From Candidatus Nanosyncoccus nanoralicus (GTDB lineage Bacteria > Patescibacteriota > Saccharimonadia > Saccharimonadales > Saccharimonadaceae), in contig NZ_PRLL01000008.1 of the NCBI RefSeq assembly GCF_004138405.1, positions 1 through 13,626 on the forward strand: DNA of 13,626 nt. The letters are read 5' to 3'. The notes beneath the pieces are model-generated. The model was not told where the DNA came from. It searched no databases and saw only the letters and a list, made by a program, of their open reading frames with translations. The position numbers were made by a program, and so were the translations under genes. The number at the start of each line of letters is the position of its first letter. Within the stretch, counting starts at the first letter, position 1. Below are positions 6,983-13,292 of the stretch, piece by piece.

Positions 6983-7626
6983 TGATTCTCCTTTTTCTGG
7001 TTCTCGGAATCTTTGATTGCCATGTTATGCTTAAGCTGATCTACCAATTGGAGATGCGAGGAAACGATGTTGTTGGTTTTTGTAACCGAGTCTTCGAGCT
7101 TTTCTCGTAAAAAACGCACATTTTCAAGCTCATAATAAAATTCATTAGGCTGATTTTTGCAGTCTAGAGAGATGAGTGTTTCTAAATGTTGACTGTAAGT
7201 AATAAAAAGATTTGTAAAATCATTACGGGAAGTGAACATTTCAGTTTGAATGCGACTGAGATTAATATCTGGCAAATTGTTTTTGATAAGACGGATGTTT
7301 AGGGGCGAAAAATAGTTGGTTAAGAGTGTTTGATAACTAGTACCAAGGAGGACACGAGTCTTTGAGTCATTTTTTTGTAGATTTCTCAGGCTAACCTGAA
7401 TCGAGGCGCAGCCAGTGGAGATGTTTCCCCTCTCTAAATCGTTTAGCTTTTTATGAGTTATTGTGTTTAGATCATAGTCTTCAGCATAGACTGGTTTTGT
7501 TTGAAAAACAGAAAATGTTGCTCCCACTACCAAGAAAGGGGTAATAATAAGTCCTAGAAAAATCAATAAGGGATGAGATTGTTTGCTTGCTATATTCTTG
7601 CCGTTTTCTGTATTCTCAATCGTCAT
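6979..7626 (-). CDS. Membrane-anchored or exported protein of unknown function (215 aa)
   Basis: Not recognised. A cytoplasmic N-terminus of ~18 residues is followed by one hydrophobic segment (about 19-40) and then VYAED (46-50), which could be a signal peptidase site; so the protein is either anchored or secreted. The outer part (about 165 aa) is mostly helical with two cysteines (Cys73 and Cys156) that could form a disulphide, and a C-terminal coiled-coil-like stretch (FLREKLEDSV, HLQLVDQLKHNM). It is the first gene of a pair with the 113-aa membrane protein, overlapping by 4 nt. An extended -10 (TGCTATAAT) lies 10 nt before the ATG and no Shine-Dalgarno is seen, so a near-leaderless message is likely. 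Stops at TGA, read as a stop. Confidence 0.75.
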   Translation of the reverse strand: MTIENTENGKNIASKQSHPLLIFLGLIITPFLVVGATFSVFQTKPVYAEDYDLNTITHKKLNDLERGNISTGCASIQVSLRNLQKNDSKTRVLLGTSYQTLLTNYFSPLNIRLIKNNLPDINLSRIQTEMFTSRNDFTNLFITYSQHLETLISLDCKNQPNEFYYELENVRFLREKLEDSVTKTNNIVSSHLQLVDQLKHNMAIKDSENQKKENQ

Positions 7627-7636
7627 TACTTAGATA

Positions 7637-7645
7637 ATTATAGCA
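7637..7645 (-). promoter_or_regulatory. Extended -10 promoter of the 215/113-aa membrane protein pair
   Basis: The minus strand reads TGCTATAAT, the same extended -10 as before the 149-aa gene. The ATG is 10 nt further on, leaving a predicted leader of about 3-4 nt. It lies in the short gap after the dnaJ stop. Confidence 0.6.
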
Positions 7646-7667
7646 TAAGGCTGTTTGTGGATAAGAA

Positions 7668-8570
7668 TTAATTCCAGAAACCACGTTTTTTTGCGGTGCG
7701 AAACTCTTCAAGTAATTCTTTTTGTTTCTTGGATAAGTTGGTTGGAGTATCGACAATAATGTTTACGATATGTGGGCCACGTTCCTCTCCACGCATAGGT
7801 ATACCGTGTCCGGAAAGTTTAAATGGAGTACTGGATTGAGTGCCAGCAGGTACCTTCATGGTGATTTTACCGTCAATAGTCTCAATTTCTACTTCACAAC
7901 CAAGAGCGGCATCGATCATGGAGATATGTTGTTCGGAAAGAATAATATAGCCTTCGCGCGTTAGGGTCTTATGAGGGCGAACTCGAATTTGGACTAACAA
8001 ATCGCCAGCTTCTCCAGAGGAGTCAGGGGCTGGCCCACCATGTCCACGTAGTCGAATGGATTGACCATCATCGATACCGGCCGGGATTTTTAGGTTAATC
8101 TCTTTTCCGTCAACTTGAACAGTTTTGGTGGTACCAAAAATTGACTCTTCAAATGAGACGGTCAGGACGGTTCGATAATCTGCACCACGGCGTCTTTGGG
8201 TTCGCCCTCCACCGAAGCCGAAGAGAGTACTGAAGATATCATCGATGTTGCCATCTCCGCCAAAATCAAAATTGAAGTTTTGACCATTAAATGAGTAGCT
8301 ACCGCCGCTAAAAGGATTGCCGCCGCCGTAGTTAGAATTTCCACCTACACCTGCATGACCAAATTGATCATAGCGCGCACGCTTTTGTTTGTCGGAAAGT
8401 ACTTCGTTTGCTTCTGTAGCTTCTTTGAATTTAGCTTCAGCTTCCTTATCACCAGGATTTTTATCTGGATGGTATTTAAAGGCGAGTTTTCGATACGCTT
8501 TCTTAATTTCGTCATCGGATGCGTTTTTGGATACGCCTAAAATTTCATAATAATCTTTTTGTGTAGACAT
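7668..8570 (-). CDS. dnaJ: Class B DnaJ/CbpA-type co-chaperone (no zinc finger)
   Basis: Hsp40 co-chaperone that delivers unfolded proteins to DnaK and stimulates its ATPase. J-domain at residues 5-70 with HPD at 34-36; then a Gly/Phe-rich linker (about 72-122, GGGNPFSGG type); then the two beta-sheet substrate-binding domains (about 133-280), with [15 protein letters not shown] and RGHG in the first. The four CxxCxGxG zinc-binding repeats of class A DnaJ, expected inside the first substrate domain, are entirely absent: there are no zinc-finger cysteines, and the protein is 300 aa instead of about 375. It stands alone, without dnaK, grpE or hrcA beside it. Expression is under a CIRCE operator, so heat shock induction through HrcA is expected. 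ATG at 8568-8570 lies about 5 nt from the inferred start site, with no Shine-Dalgarno. Confidence 0.96.
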   Translation of the reverse strand: MSTQKDYYEILGVSKNASDDEIKKAYRKLAFKYHPDKNPGDKEAEAKFKEATEANEVLSDKQKRARYDQFGHAGVGGNSNYGGGNPFSGGSYSFNGQNFNFDFGGDGNIDDIFSTLFGFGGGRTQRRRGADYRTVLTVSFEESIFGTTKTVQVDGKEINLKIPAGIDDGQSIRLRGHGGPAPDSSGEAGDLLVQIRVRPHKTLTREGYIILSEQHISMIDAALGCEVEIETIDGKITMKVPAGTQSSTPFKLSGHGIPMRGEERGPHIVNIIVDTPTNLSKKQKELLEEFRTAKKRGFWN

Positions 8571-8581
8571 AATTACTATTA

Positions 8582-8610
8582 ATTATAGTGTTTTAGCACT
8601 CAAAATGCAA
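8582..8610 (-). promoter_or_regulatory. dnaJ promoter
   Basis: On the minus strand, TTGCAT (8605-8610), exactly 17 bp, then TATAAT (8582-8587). The predicted start is near 8575, about 5 nt before the ATG. The -35 and part of the spacer lie within the CIRCE operator, so bound HrcA would block polymerase. Confidence 0.8.
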
Positions 8611-8619
8611 GAGTGCTAA
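8593..8619. promoter_or_regulatory. CIRCE operator (HrcA binding site)
   Basis: A perfect inverted repeat TTAGCACTC-N9-GAGTGCTAA, identical to the CIRCE consensus bound by the heat-shock repressor HrcA. It covers the dnaJ -35 and ends 7 bp before the -35 of the divergent acetate kinase gene. Regulation of dnaJ is almost certain; an effect on the kinase gene is possible. Confidence 0.97.
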
Positions 8620-8626
8620 ATAATCT

Positions 8627-8655
8627 CTGCATAAAAAAGATATTTAGGATATAAT
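8627..8655 (+). promoter_or_regulatory. Acetate kinase promoter
   Basis: CTGCAT (8627-8632), 17-bp spacer, TATAAT (8650-8655). The -10 is perfect and the -35 partial. A GAGGAG Shine-Dalgarno follows at 8668-8673. A start near 8662 would leave a leader of about 15 nt. Confidence 0.7.
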
Positions 8656-8667
8656 GATGATATAAAA

Positions 8668-8673
8668 GAGGAG
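8668..8673 (+). promoter_or_regulatory. Ribosome binding site of the acetate kinase gene
   Basis: GAGGAG lies 3 nt before ATG 8677 and 6 nt before ATG 8680. The spacing favours the second ATG as the main start. Confidence 0.7.
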
Positions 8674-8676
8674 TAA

Positions 8677-9873
8677 ATGATGAATAACGATCGACTAATT
8701 CTGATTACTAACCCTGGGAGTAGTTCTCGGAAATATGCTCTATATCGTGGTAGTAACTTTCTATGTGCATTGCATTTTGAATTTGAGGGGGACAAGATTG
8801 TATATACGCTGAAAAAAGCTGATGGTACTAAAAATAAGACGGAAACAAAATTTACGACTCTTAATGAGGTGGTTTCTGGTCTGGAAAAAATCTTAGTGGA
8901 CGAGCAGTATATTGGTGGTCCTACTAAACTTGATGCAATTTTAGCCCGCGTGGCCGCACCAGGAAGTTATTTTGCAGAAGACCATATTGTAGATGAAGAG
9001 TGTTTGGCTCAACTTGAGACCGCAAAAGCAAGAGCACCACTGCATGCACCTGTAATTGCTAATGAAATTGAGCAATTAAAGAAGACTTTTAAGGAAACCA
9101 CTGTGATCGCAATTTCAGATTCTGGTTTCCATAATTCAAGACCAGAGTTGATGAAGGCTTACGCAATTGATACGGAGGTTGCTAATAAATATGATATTAA
9201 ACGCTGGGGCTATCACGGTCTTTCAGTTGGTTCGATTGCTAGATATATGCGTGAACAGGATATTTTGGAAGAAAAGATGATTGTTTGCCATGTTGGTTCA
9301 GGCTCGTCAATTACTGCAGTGTATAATGGCAAATCACATGACACGACCATGGGCTATACTCCACTTGAGGGGGTAATGATGGCAACAAGGACCGGCTCGA
9401 TGGATGTTGCTGCTGCGCTTGCAATTAAGCGTGAGTTAGGGCTAAAAACTGATGATGAGCTTGAAAAATATCTTAATAAACAGGGTGGACTTTTGGGTGT
9501 ATCTGGCCAAAGTGATGATATGCGCGAAATTATTAGGTTAAGGGATGAAGGTGACTCACGCGGTGTGTTTGCACATGCTCTATATATCTATCGTTTACAA
9601 TCTGCAATTGGTCAAATGGCAGCCTCTTTGGGTGGAGTAGATGCTCTAGTTTTTACTGCGACAATTGGTGAGAGGTCTGATGATGTTAGGCGTCGAGTGG
9701 TGCAGAAACTTGGGTATCTTGGCTTTACAATCGATGAAGCAAAAAATACTGGCGATATGAATGAGAGGCAGTGTAATATTGCAGCTGTCGGGTCAAAGCC
9801 AATTTATGTGATTAAGACTGATGAGTCTGATGAAATGATTGTTCGAGCAAATGACTTGCTGAATAAAATCTAA
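8677..9873 (+). CDS. ackA: Acetate kinase family protein (atypical nucleotide-site motifs)
   Basis: Acetate kinase interconverts acetyl phosphate plus ADP with acetate plus ATP, the last ATP-yielding step of mixed fermentation. Length (398 aa) is typical. Family residues are kept: TNPGSSSRK (11-19), Arg91, His123 in PLHAP, Asp148 in SDSGFH, His180 in GYHGLS, Arg238 in ATRTG, and GVSG at 274-277. Several normally fixed motifs differ: the HGG after Arg91 reads APG, HLGNG reads HVGSG (205-209), and the adenosine-site GGIGEN reads ATIGER (328-333). ATG at 8677 and ATG at 8680 are both possible; GAGGAG is 3 nt and 6 nt away, so 8680 has the better spacing. Divergent from dnaJ, with CIRCE between; ends at a strong hairpin terminator. 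Family sure; phosphate donor less so because of the altered nucleotide motif. Confidence 0.93.
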   Translation: MMNNDRLILITNPGSSSRKYALYRGSNFLCALHFEFEGDKIVYTLKKADGTKNKTETKFTTLNEVVSGLEKILVDEQYIGGPTKLDAILARVAAPGSYFAEDHIVDEECLAQLETAKARAPLHAPVIANEIEQLKKTFKETTVIAISDSGFHNSRPELMKAYAIDTEVANKYDIKRWGYHGLSVGSIARYMREQDILEEKMIVCHVGSGSSITAVYNGKSHDTTMGYTPLEGVMMATRTGSMDVAAALAIKRELGLKTDDELEKYLNKQGGLLGVSGQSDDMREIIRLRDEGDSRGVFAHALYIYRLQSAIGQMAASLGGVDALVFTATIGERSDDVRRRVVQKLGYLGFTIDEAKNTGDMNERQCNIAAVGSKPIYVIKTDESDEMIVRANDLLNKI

Positions 9874-9889
9874 GTTCAAGCAGTAAGAA

Positions 9890-9918
9890 AAAAATAACCT
9901 CTTTATGAGGTTATTTTT
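9890..9918. terminator. Bidirectional intrinsic terminator between ackA and nrdG
   Basis: A 12-bp perfect stem (AAAAATAACCTC with GAGGTTATTTTT) closes a TTTAT loop. It has a T-run on the plus strand and, through the A-rich left arm, on the minus strand, so it can end both ackA and the convergent nrdD-nrdG transcript. Confidence 0.85.
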
Positions 9919-9938
9919 ATGTTCTTTAGATAAAGCTT

Positions 9939-10466
9939 TTATTCAATGGAGGTGATTTCGCCATCTTTAAGGTGTAAGAGGCGCTGGTTTCGGGAGCCAC
10001 GGAAACGAAGGGTTAAATCTCTTTCGGCTAGAACGAATGGTCCATCGATAAGAGCATCTAAAGTCTTAAAGAATTCCCATTGAAGGTTGTTTTTAGCTTT
10101 GATTTCGTCGTAGGTATATCCAGAAAATGACCAAACATTCCAGCCAAGTTCTTCTTTTACGAATTTAGCGATCTCGATACAGGCGGCAGCTTGAATTGAC
10201 GGTTCCCCACCGCAGAAGGTGAGTCCAGTCTGGCCCTTGAGTTGACGAAGTTCTTCTTTTATATCCTCTACGCTGACTAAGACGCCGCCTTCAGGGTCCC
10301 AAGTTTCTTGATTTTGACAACCTTCGCAGCCAATGAAACAACCTTGGGTCCAGATGACGGCACGAAGTCCGTAGCCATTAACAATACTGTCATGTTCGAT
10401 AGGTCCAGATAATCTGAGATACTGACTGTTGGAGCCGGCGACAGGTGAGACAAATTCTTGAGCCAT
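9939..10466 (-). CDS. nrdG: Anaerobic ribonucleoside-triphosphate reductase activating protein (radical SAM)
   Basis: Radical-SAM activase that uses a 4Fe-4S cluster and S-adenosylmethionine to place the glycyl radical on NrdD. At 175 aa it has the usual NrdG size. The cluster motif CxxxCxxC is GCFIGCEGC with Cys43, Cys47 and Cys50. FCGGEPS (about 84-90) is the SAM-binding GGEP element. WSFSGYTYDEI and LIDGPFV are further family landmarks. It lies 68 nt after nrdD on the same strand, with an AAGGA Shine-Dalgarno a few bases from ATG 10464-10466. The gap contains a long hairpin that may set the NrdD:NrdG ratio. Identification is firm. Confidence 0.97.
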   Translation of the reverse strand: MAQEFVSPVAGSNSQYLRLSGPIEHDSIVNGYGLRAVIWTQGCFIGCEGCQNQETWDPEGGVLVSVEDIKEELRQLKGQTGLTFCGGEPSIQAAACIEIAKFVKEELGWNVWSFSGYTYDEIKAKNNLQWEFFKTLDALIDGPFVLAERDLTLRFRGSRNQRLLHLKDGEITSIE

Positions 10467-10488
10467 AGTTTTCCTTATTAATTTAATA

Positions 10489-10523
10489 ATTAAAAGTTAG
10501 GAGACTTGCTCCTAACTTTTAAT
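10489..10523 (-). terminator. Intercistronic hairpin between nrdD and nrdG
   Basis: A perfect 15-bp stem with the 5-nt loop sequence ACTTG (10504-10508, plus strand), placed 11 nt after the nrdD stop. On the minus strand it is followed by a short T-rich tract. It could be a leaky terminator that lowers nrdG transcription or a 3' stabiliser of the nrdD message. nrdG has no clear promoter of its own downstream, so read-through is expected. Confidence 0.6.
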
Positions 10524-10534
10524 GTCGGTGTTCT

Positions 10535-12877
10535 TTATTCTTTACCGAAAGCAGCTGCTGAGTTTGCTTTTGCGCATTCACGAGCGGCTTTTTGGGCTTT
10601 GGTGTAGGTACCGGAAACATTGTGCTTGACGCGATCATGTTCCTCAGCCTTTTTACCATCATTCCAACGTTCGAGAGAGCCTACGAGGTAACCGGTGATA
10701 CGGCGGAGTCTTTCGAATGGAACTTCGTCTTCGACACGACCACATGATGGACAGCGAGTGTCGGCGATAATACCTGAGAAGCCACAGACTGGGTCGCGGT
10801 CAACTGGGTGGTTAACTGAACCGTAGCCAATGCCTGAATCGTGCATTTTGCGGATAACAGCCTCAAAGGCGTCAATGTTCTGTGATGGATCACCATCGAG
10901 TTCGATGTAGGAGATGTGTCCAGCAGGACAGAGTGCGTGGTAAGGAGCTTCGATTTCAATTTTCTCAAAGGCTGAGATTGGGTAGTAGACTGGGACGTGG
11001 AAGGAGTTAGTGTAGTAGTCACGATCAGTTACACCCTTGATGGTACCGAATTCTTTGCGATCGATCTTGGTGAAGCGACCAGAGAGACCTTCAGCTGGGG
11101 TTCCGATAAGACCAAAGTTGAGGTGGTTTTTCTTAGCGTACTCATCACAGCGTTTACTCATATGAGTGATGATGTCGAGACCTAATTCCCTAGCCTCTTC
11201 GCTCTCACCGTGGTGTTTACCGATCATTGCAACTAGAGCTTCGGCGAGACCGATGAAACCAATAGAGAGTGAACCATGCTTAATGACTTCACGAAGAGTG
11301 TCATTTGGTTTAAGTTTTTCACTACCAAACCAGTTACCTTCGCCCATGAGGAATGGGAAGTTACGGACGTGCTGGTTAGCTTGGAACTCGTAACGCTCGA
11401 GAAGTTGGTCTCTACATAGATCCATGAGATCGTCGAGTTCTTTGTAGAAGCCAGTCCAGTCAGCTTCTTTGCGTTCTTTAAGGGCGATACCGTGCTTAAT
11501 GCCAAGGCGAACAAGGTTGATAGTAGTGAATGAGTTGTTACCGCGACCAGTGACGATACCGTCTGATTCTGGGAAGACGGATGAGAATACACGAGTACGG
11601 CAGCCCATGGTAGCGATTTCAGTATTGTAATCACCCTTTTTATAGTATTTAAGATTGAAAGGTGCATCGATAAAGGTGAAGTTTGGGAATAGGCGTTTTG
11701 AGGAAACTTCCATTGAGCGCTTGAAGAGGTCGTAGTTTGGATCTTCGGGATTGTAGCTGACACCTTCTTTTACCTTAAAGATTGAGATTGGGAAGATAGG
11801 GGTTTCGCCATGTCCGAGACCTTTATCGGTTGCTTCTAGAAGGTTTTTAGTAACTAGGCGACCGGCTGGAGTGGTGTCGGTTCCGAAGTTGATAGAAGTA
11901 AATGGAACCTGGGCACCAGCGCGAGAGTGCATGGTGTTGAGGTTGTGGATGAATCCTTCCATAGCTTGGAAAGTTTGTTTCTCGACGTCTTCATTTGAAG
12001 TTTCGATAACTGTTTCTGGAATTTTTAGCTTCTTAAGAGTCTCAGTGTCACCATAAGCGATGTCGTCTGGGATTTTAACATCTACTTTTTTGCCAGAGTA
12101 TTTGTTGTATTTCTCTAGATTATTGCGAAGAGCTTTCTTGAAAGACTTATTCACACCTGGAGCCATGGCGTAGTCAAAGTTTGGGATTGACTGACCACCG
12201 TGCTGTTCGTTTTGGTTTGCCTGGAGGATGATTGCAGCAAGGGCGGCGTAGGAGGCAATGGAGTTTGGAGTGCGAAGATGTCCGTGTCCAGTATTGAATC
12301 CACCATTAGCGAATAGTTTAAGTGGGTCAGTTTGGCAACAAGTTAATGTACCAGTGGCGTAAAAGTCTAGGTCGTGAATGTGAATGTCGCCATTATCATG
12401 AGCAGCAGCAAAGCGGGGGTCTACAAGAACGGTTTTGGCGAAGACTTTTGAACCTTCAGCGCCAAATTGTAGCATTTTACCCATGGCGGAGTTGCCGTCA
12501 ACGTTGGCGTTGCTACGCTTAACATCTGAGTCTTCAGAAGCATCAGCGATGGCAATTGTTTTGTAGATGCCCATAAGGTTTGATTTTGCATTACGGGTTT
12601 TATTGCGATCCTGTCGGTAAGTGATATAAGCTTTGGCGGTGCGCTTGAAGCTTGAATCCATCAAGACTTTCTCAACTAAGTCTTGAATTTGCTCAACAGT
12701 AGGAGTGCGTTCTTTAACGGTTTCTTCAGCAAGTTTAAGTACTTTTTCGGATAATTGGGCTGCACGATCGTGTTTGAACTCTTCGGTCGCGGCGCCGGCC
12801 TTAGCGATGGCATCGGTGATTTTGTCTAGGTTGAAGTCAACAATCTTTCCATCACGTTTGACGATTTTTTTGAACAT
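10535..12877 (-). CDS. nrdD: Anaerobic (class III) ribonucleoside-triphosphate reductase, catalytic subunit
   Basis: Glycyl-radical enzyme that reduces ribonucleoside triphosphates to deoxyribonucleotides without oxygen. It is 780 aa. Residues 1-95 are an ATP-cone (KRDGKIVDFNLDKI start) for allosteric control. The catalytic barrel contains TLTCCQTDP (Cys180/181), GHLRTPNSIASY (about 199-210) and MGCRT with Cys426, the likely thiyl-radical cysteine. C-terminal Cys698, Cys709 and Cys712 form a metal-binding knob; only three cysteines are seen, with Asp695 where a fourth would be expected. The radical site is RRITGYLVG with Gly729. ATG 12875-12877 has a perfect AAGGAGGT Shine-Dalgarno 8 nt away. 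The promoter has two NrdR boxes. Activated by the neighbouring NrdG. The enzyme is destroyed by oxygen, so DNA precursor synthesis here works in anoxic conditions; no aerobic class is present in this window. Confidence 0.98.
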   Translation of the reverse strand: MFKKIVKRDGKIVDFNLDKITDAIAKAGAATEEFKHDRAAQLSEKVLKLAEETVKERTPTVEQIQDLVEKVLMDSSFKRTAKAYITYRQDRNKTRNAKSNLMGIYKTIAIADASEDSDVKRSNANVDGNSAMGKMLQFGAEGSKVFAKTVLVDPRFAAAHDNGDIHIHDLDFYATGTLTCCQTDPLKLFANGGFNTGHGHLRTPNSIASYAALAAIILQANQNEQHGGQSIPNFDYAMAPGVNKSFKKALRNNLEKYNKYSGKKVDVKIPDDIAYGDTETLKKLKIPETVIETSNEDVEKQTFQAMEGFIHNLNTMHSRAGAQVPFTSINFGTDTTPAGRLVTKNLLEATDKGLGHGETPIFPISIFKVKEGVSYNPEDPNYDLFKRSMEVSSKRLFPNFTFIDAPFNLKYYKKGDYNTEIATMGCRTRVFSSVFPESDGIVTGRGNNSFTTINLVRLGIKHGIALKERKEADWTGFYKELDDLMDLCRDQLLERYEFQANQHVRNFPFLMGEGNWFGSEKLKPNDTLREVIKHGSLSIGFIGLAEALVAMIGKHHGESEEARELGLDIITHMSKRCDEYAKKNHLNFGLIGTPAEGLSGRFTKIDRKEFGTIKGVTDRDYYTNSFHVPVYYPISAFEKIEIEAPYHALCPAGHISYIELDGDPSQNIDAFEAVIRKMHDSGIGYGSVNHPVDRDPVCGFSGIIADTRCPSCGRVEDEVPFERLRRITGYLVGSLERWNDGKKAEEHDRVKHNVSGTYTKAQKAARECAKANSAAAFGKE

Positions 12878-12885
12878 AAAAAATT

Positions 12886-12893
12886 ACCTCCTT
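12886..12893 (-). promoter_or_regulatory. Ribosome binding site of nrdD
   Basis: The minus strand reads AAGGAGGT, a perfect anti-16S match, 8 nt before the ATG. It fixes the nrdD start. Confidence 0.9.
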
Positions 12894-12957
12894 GATTGTG
12901 TCCAAAATTTCTTCAATGTTTTTTGATTAAATTTTTGTTATTAGTCTAGTATTGGTG

Positions 12958-12973
12958 ACGCTATATTTAGTGT
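12958..12973. promoter_or_regulatory. NrdR box 1 (downstream of nrdD start site)
   Basis: ACGCTATATTTAGTGT matches the NrdR consensus ACACwATATwTwGTGT closely (one changed base in the left arm). It lies just past the predicted nrdD transcription start and 32 bp from the second box. Confidence 0.88.
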
Positions 12974-12981
12974 CTGTGTTT

Positions 12982-13010
12982 ATTTTATGACACTATATGT
13001 AGTGTGTCAA
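12982..13010 (-). promoter_or_regulatory. nrdD-nrdG operon promoter
   Basis: On the minus strand, a consensus TTGACA (13005-13010), 17-bp spacer and TAAAAT (12982-12987). The spacer is nearly filled by an NrdR box, so repressor binding would exclude polymerase. The predicted leader is about 97 nt. Confidence 0.85.
12990..13005. promoter_or_regulatory. NrdR box 2 (inside nrdD promoter spacer)
   Basis: ACACTATATGTAGTGT, a near-palindromic match to the NrdR consensus. NrdR is the nucleotide-sensing repressor of ribonucleotide reductase genes. The two boxes are 32 bp apart (three helical turns), the usual arrangement for cooperative binding on one DNA face. Confidence 0.9.
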
Positions 13011-13065
13011 TGGAAACTGCTTATATTTTTGTTGTATTTTATACATAATTTTACAGAGATAATAG

Positions 13066-13071
13066 TATAAT
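13066..13071 (+). promoter_or_regulatory. -10 box of the 70-aa protein gene
   Basis: TATAAT ends 8 nt before the ATG at 13080, so transcription should begin at or next to the start codon. No convincing -35 is seen. No Shine-Dalgarno fits in the remaining space. Confidence 0.5.
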
Positions 13072-13079
13072 AACAGAGT

Positions 13080-13292
13080 ATGAAAAAAATTAATTTTGGT
13101 AGTTATGAACCAAGGCGATGTTGGGTTGGTGATAGCCAGAAGATTTGTTATGCTTCGCGAGATGAAGCTGAGGTGGCGGCACAGGTGGTGGCTCATGACT
13201 ATGGAGTACCAGAATTGACCGTATATCATTGTGAATACGGCGACCACTGGCATTTGTCTTCGGGTGGGCAGATTAGAAAAAATAAGCGTTAA
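13080..13292 (+). CDS. Small protein with possible zinc-binding Cys/His (70 aa)
   Basis: Not firmly recognised. The layout is CYASRDEAEVAAQ, a helix, then VYHCEYGDHWHLSSGG. This resembles small bacterial proteins of the pattern K..Y.s...A...A...Y.C..C..wHLt, but here the second Cys of the C-terminal finger is replaced (CEYG). Cys14, Cys23, His50, Cys51, His56 and His58 could still bind a metal. The C-terminus is basic (RKNKR), so nucleic-acid binding is possible. The start is set by a perfect -10 only 8 nt upstream (leaderless). It is divergent from nrdD, with both NrdR boxes 75-122 bp upstream, so co-regulation is possible. Its 3' end overlaps by 20 bp the gene coming from the right edge. 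Confidence 0.65.
   Translation: MKKINFGSYEPRRCWVGDSQKICYASRDEAEVAAQVVAHDYGVPELTVYHCEYGDHWHLSSGGQIRKNKR

Noticed and set aside
10681..11763. Minus-strand frames inside nrdD (10681-11022 and 11233-11763) and plus-strand frames over it
   Set aside because: Off-frame shadows of nrdD: Thr/Ser/Leu-rich composition typical of shifted frames, no motifs, and fully inside a firmly identified gene.
12993..13253. 86-aa minus-strand frame over the nrdD promoter and the 70-aa gene
   Set aside because: It would cover the NrdR boxes and nrdD promoter and is antisense to the better supported 70-aa gene; it has no start signals.
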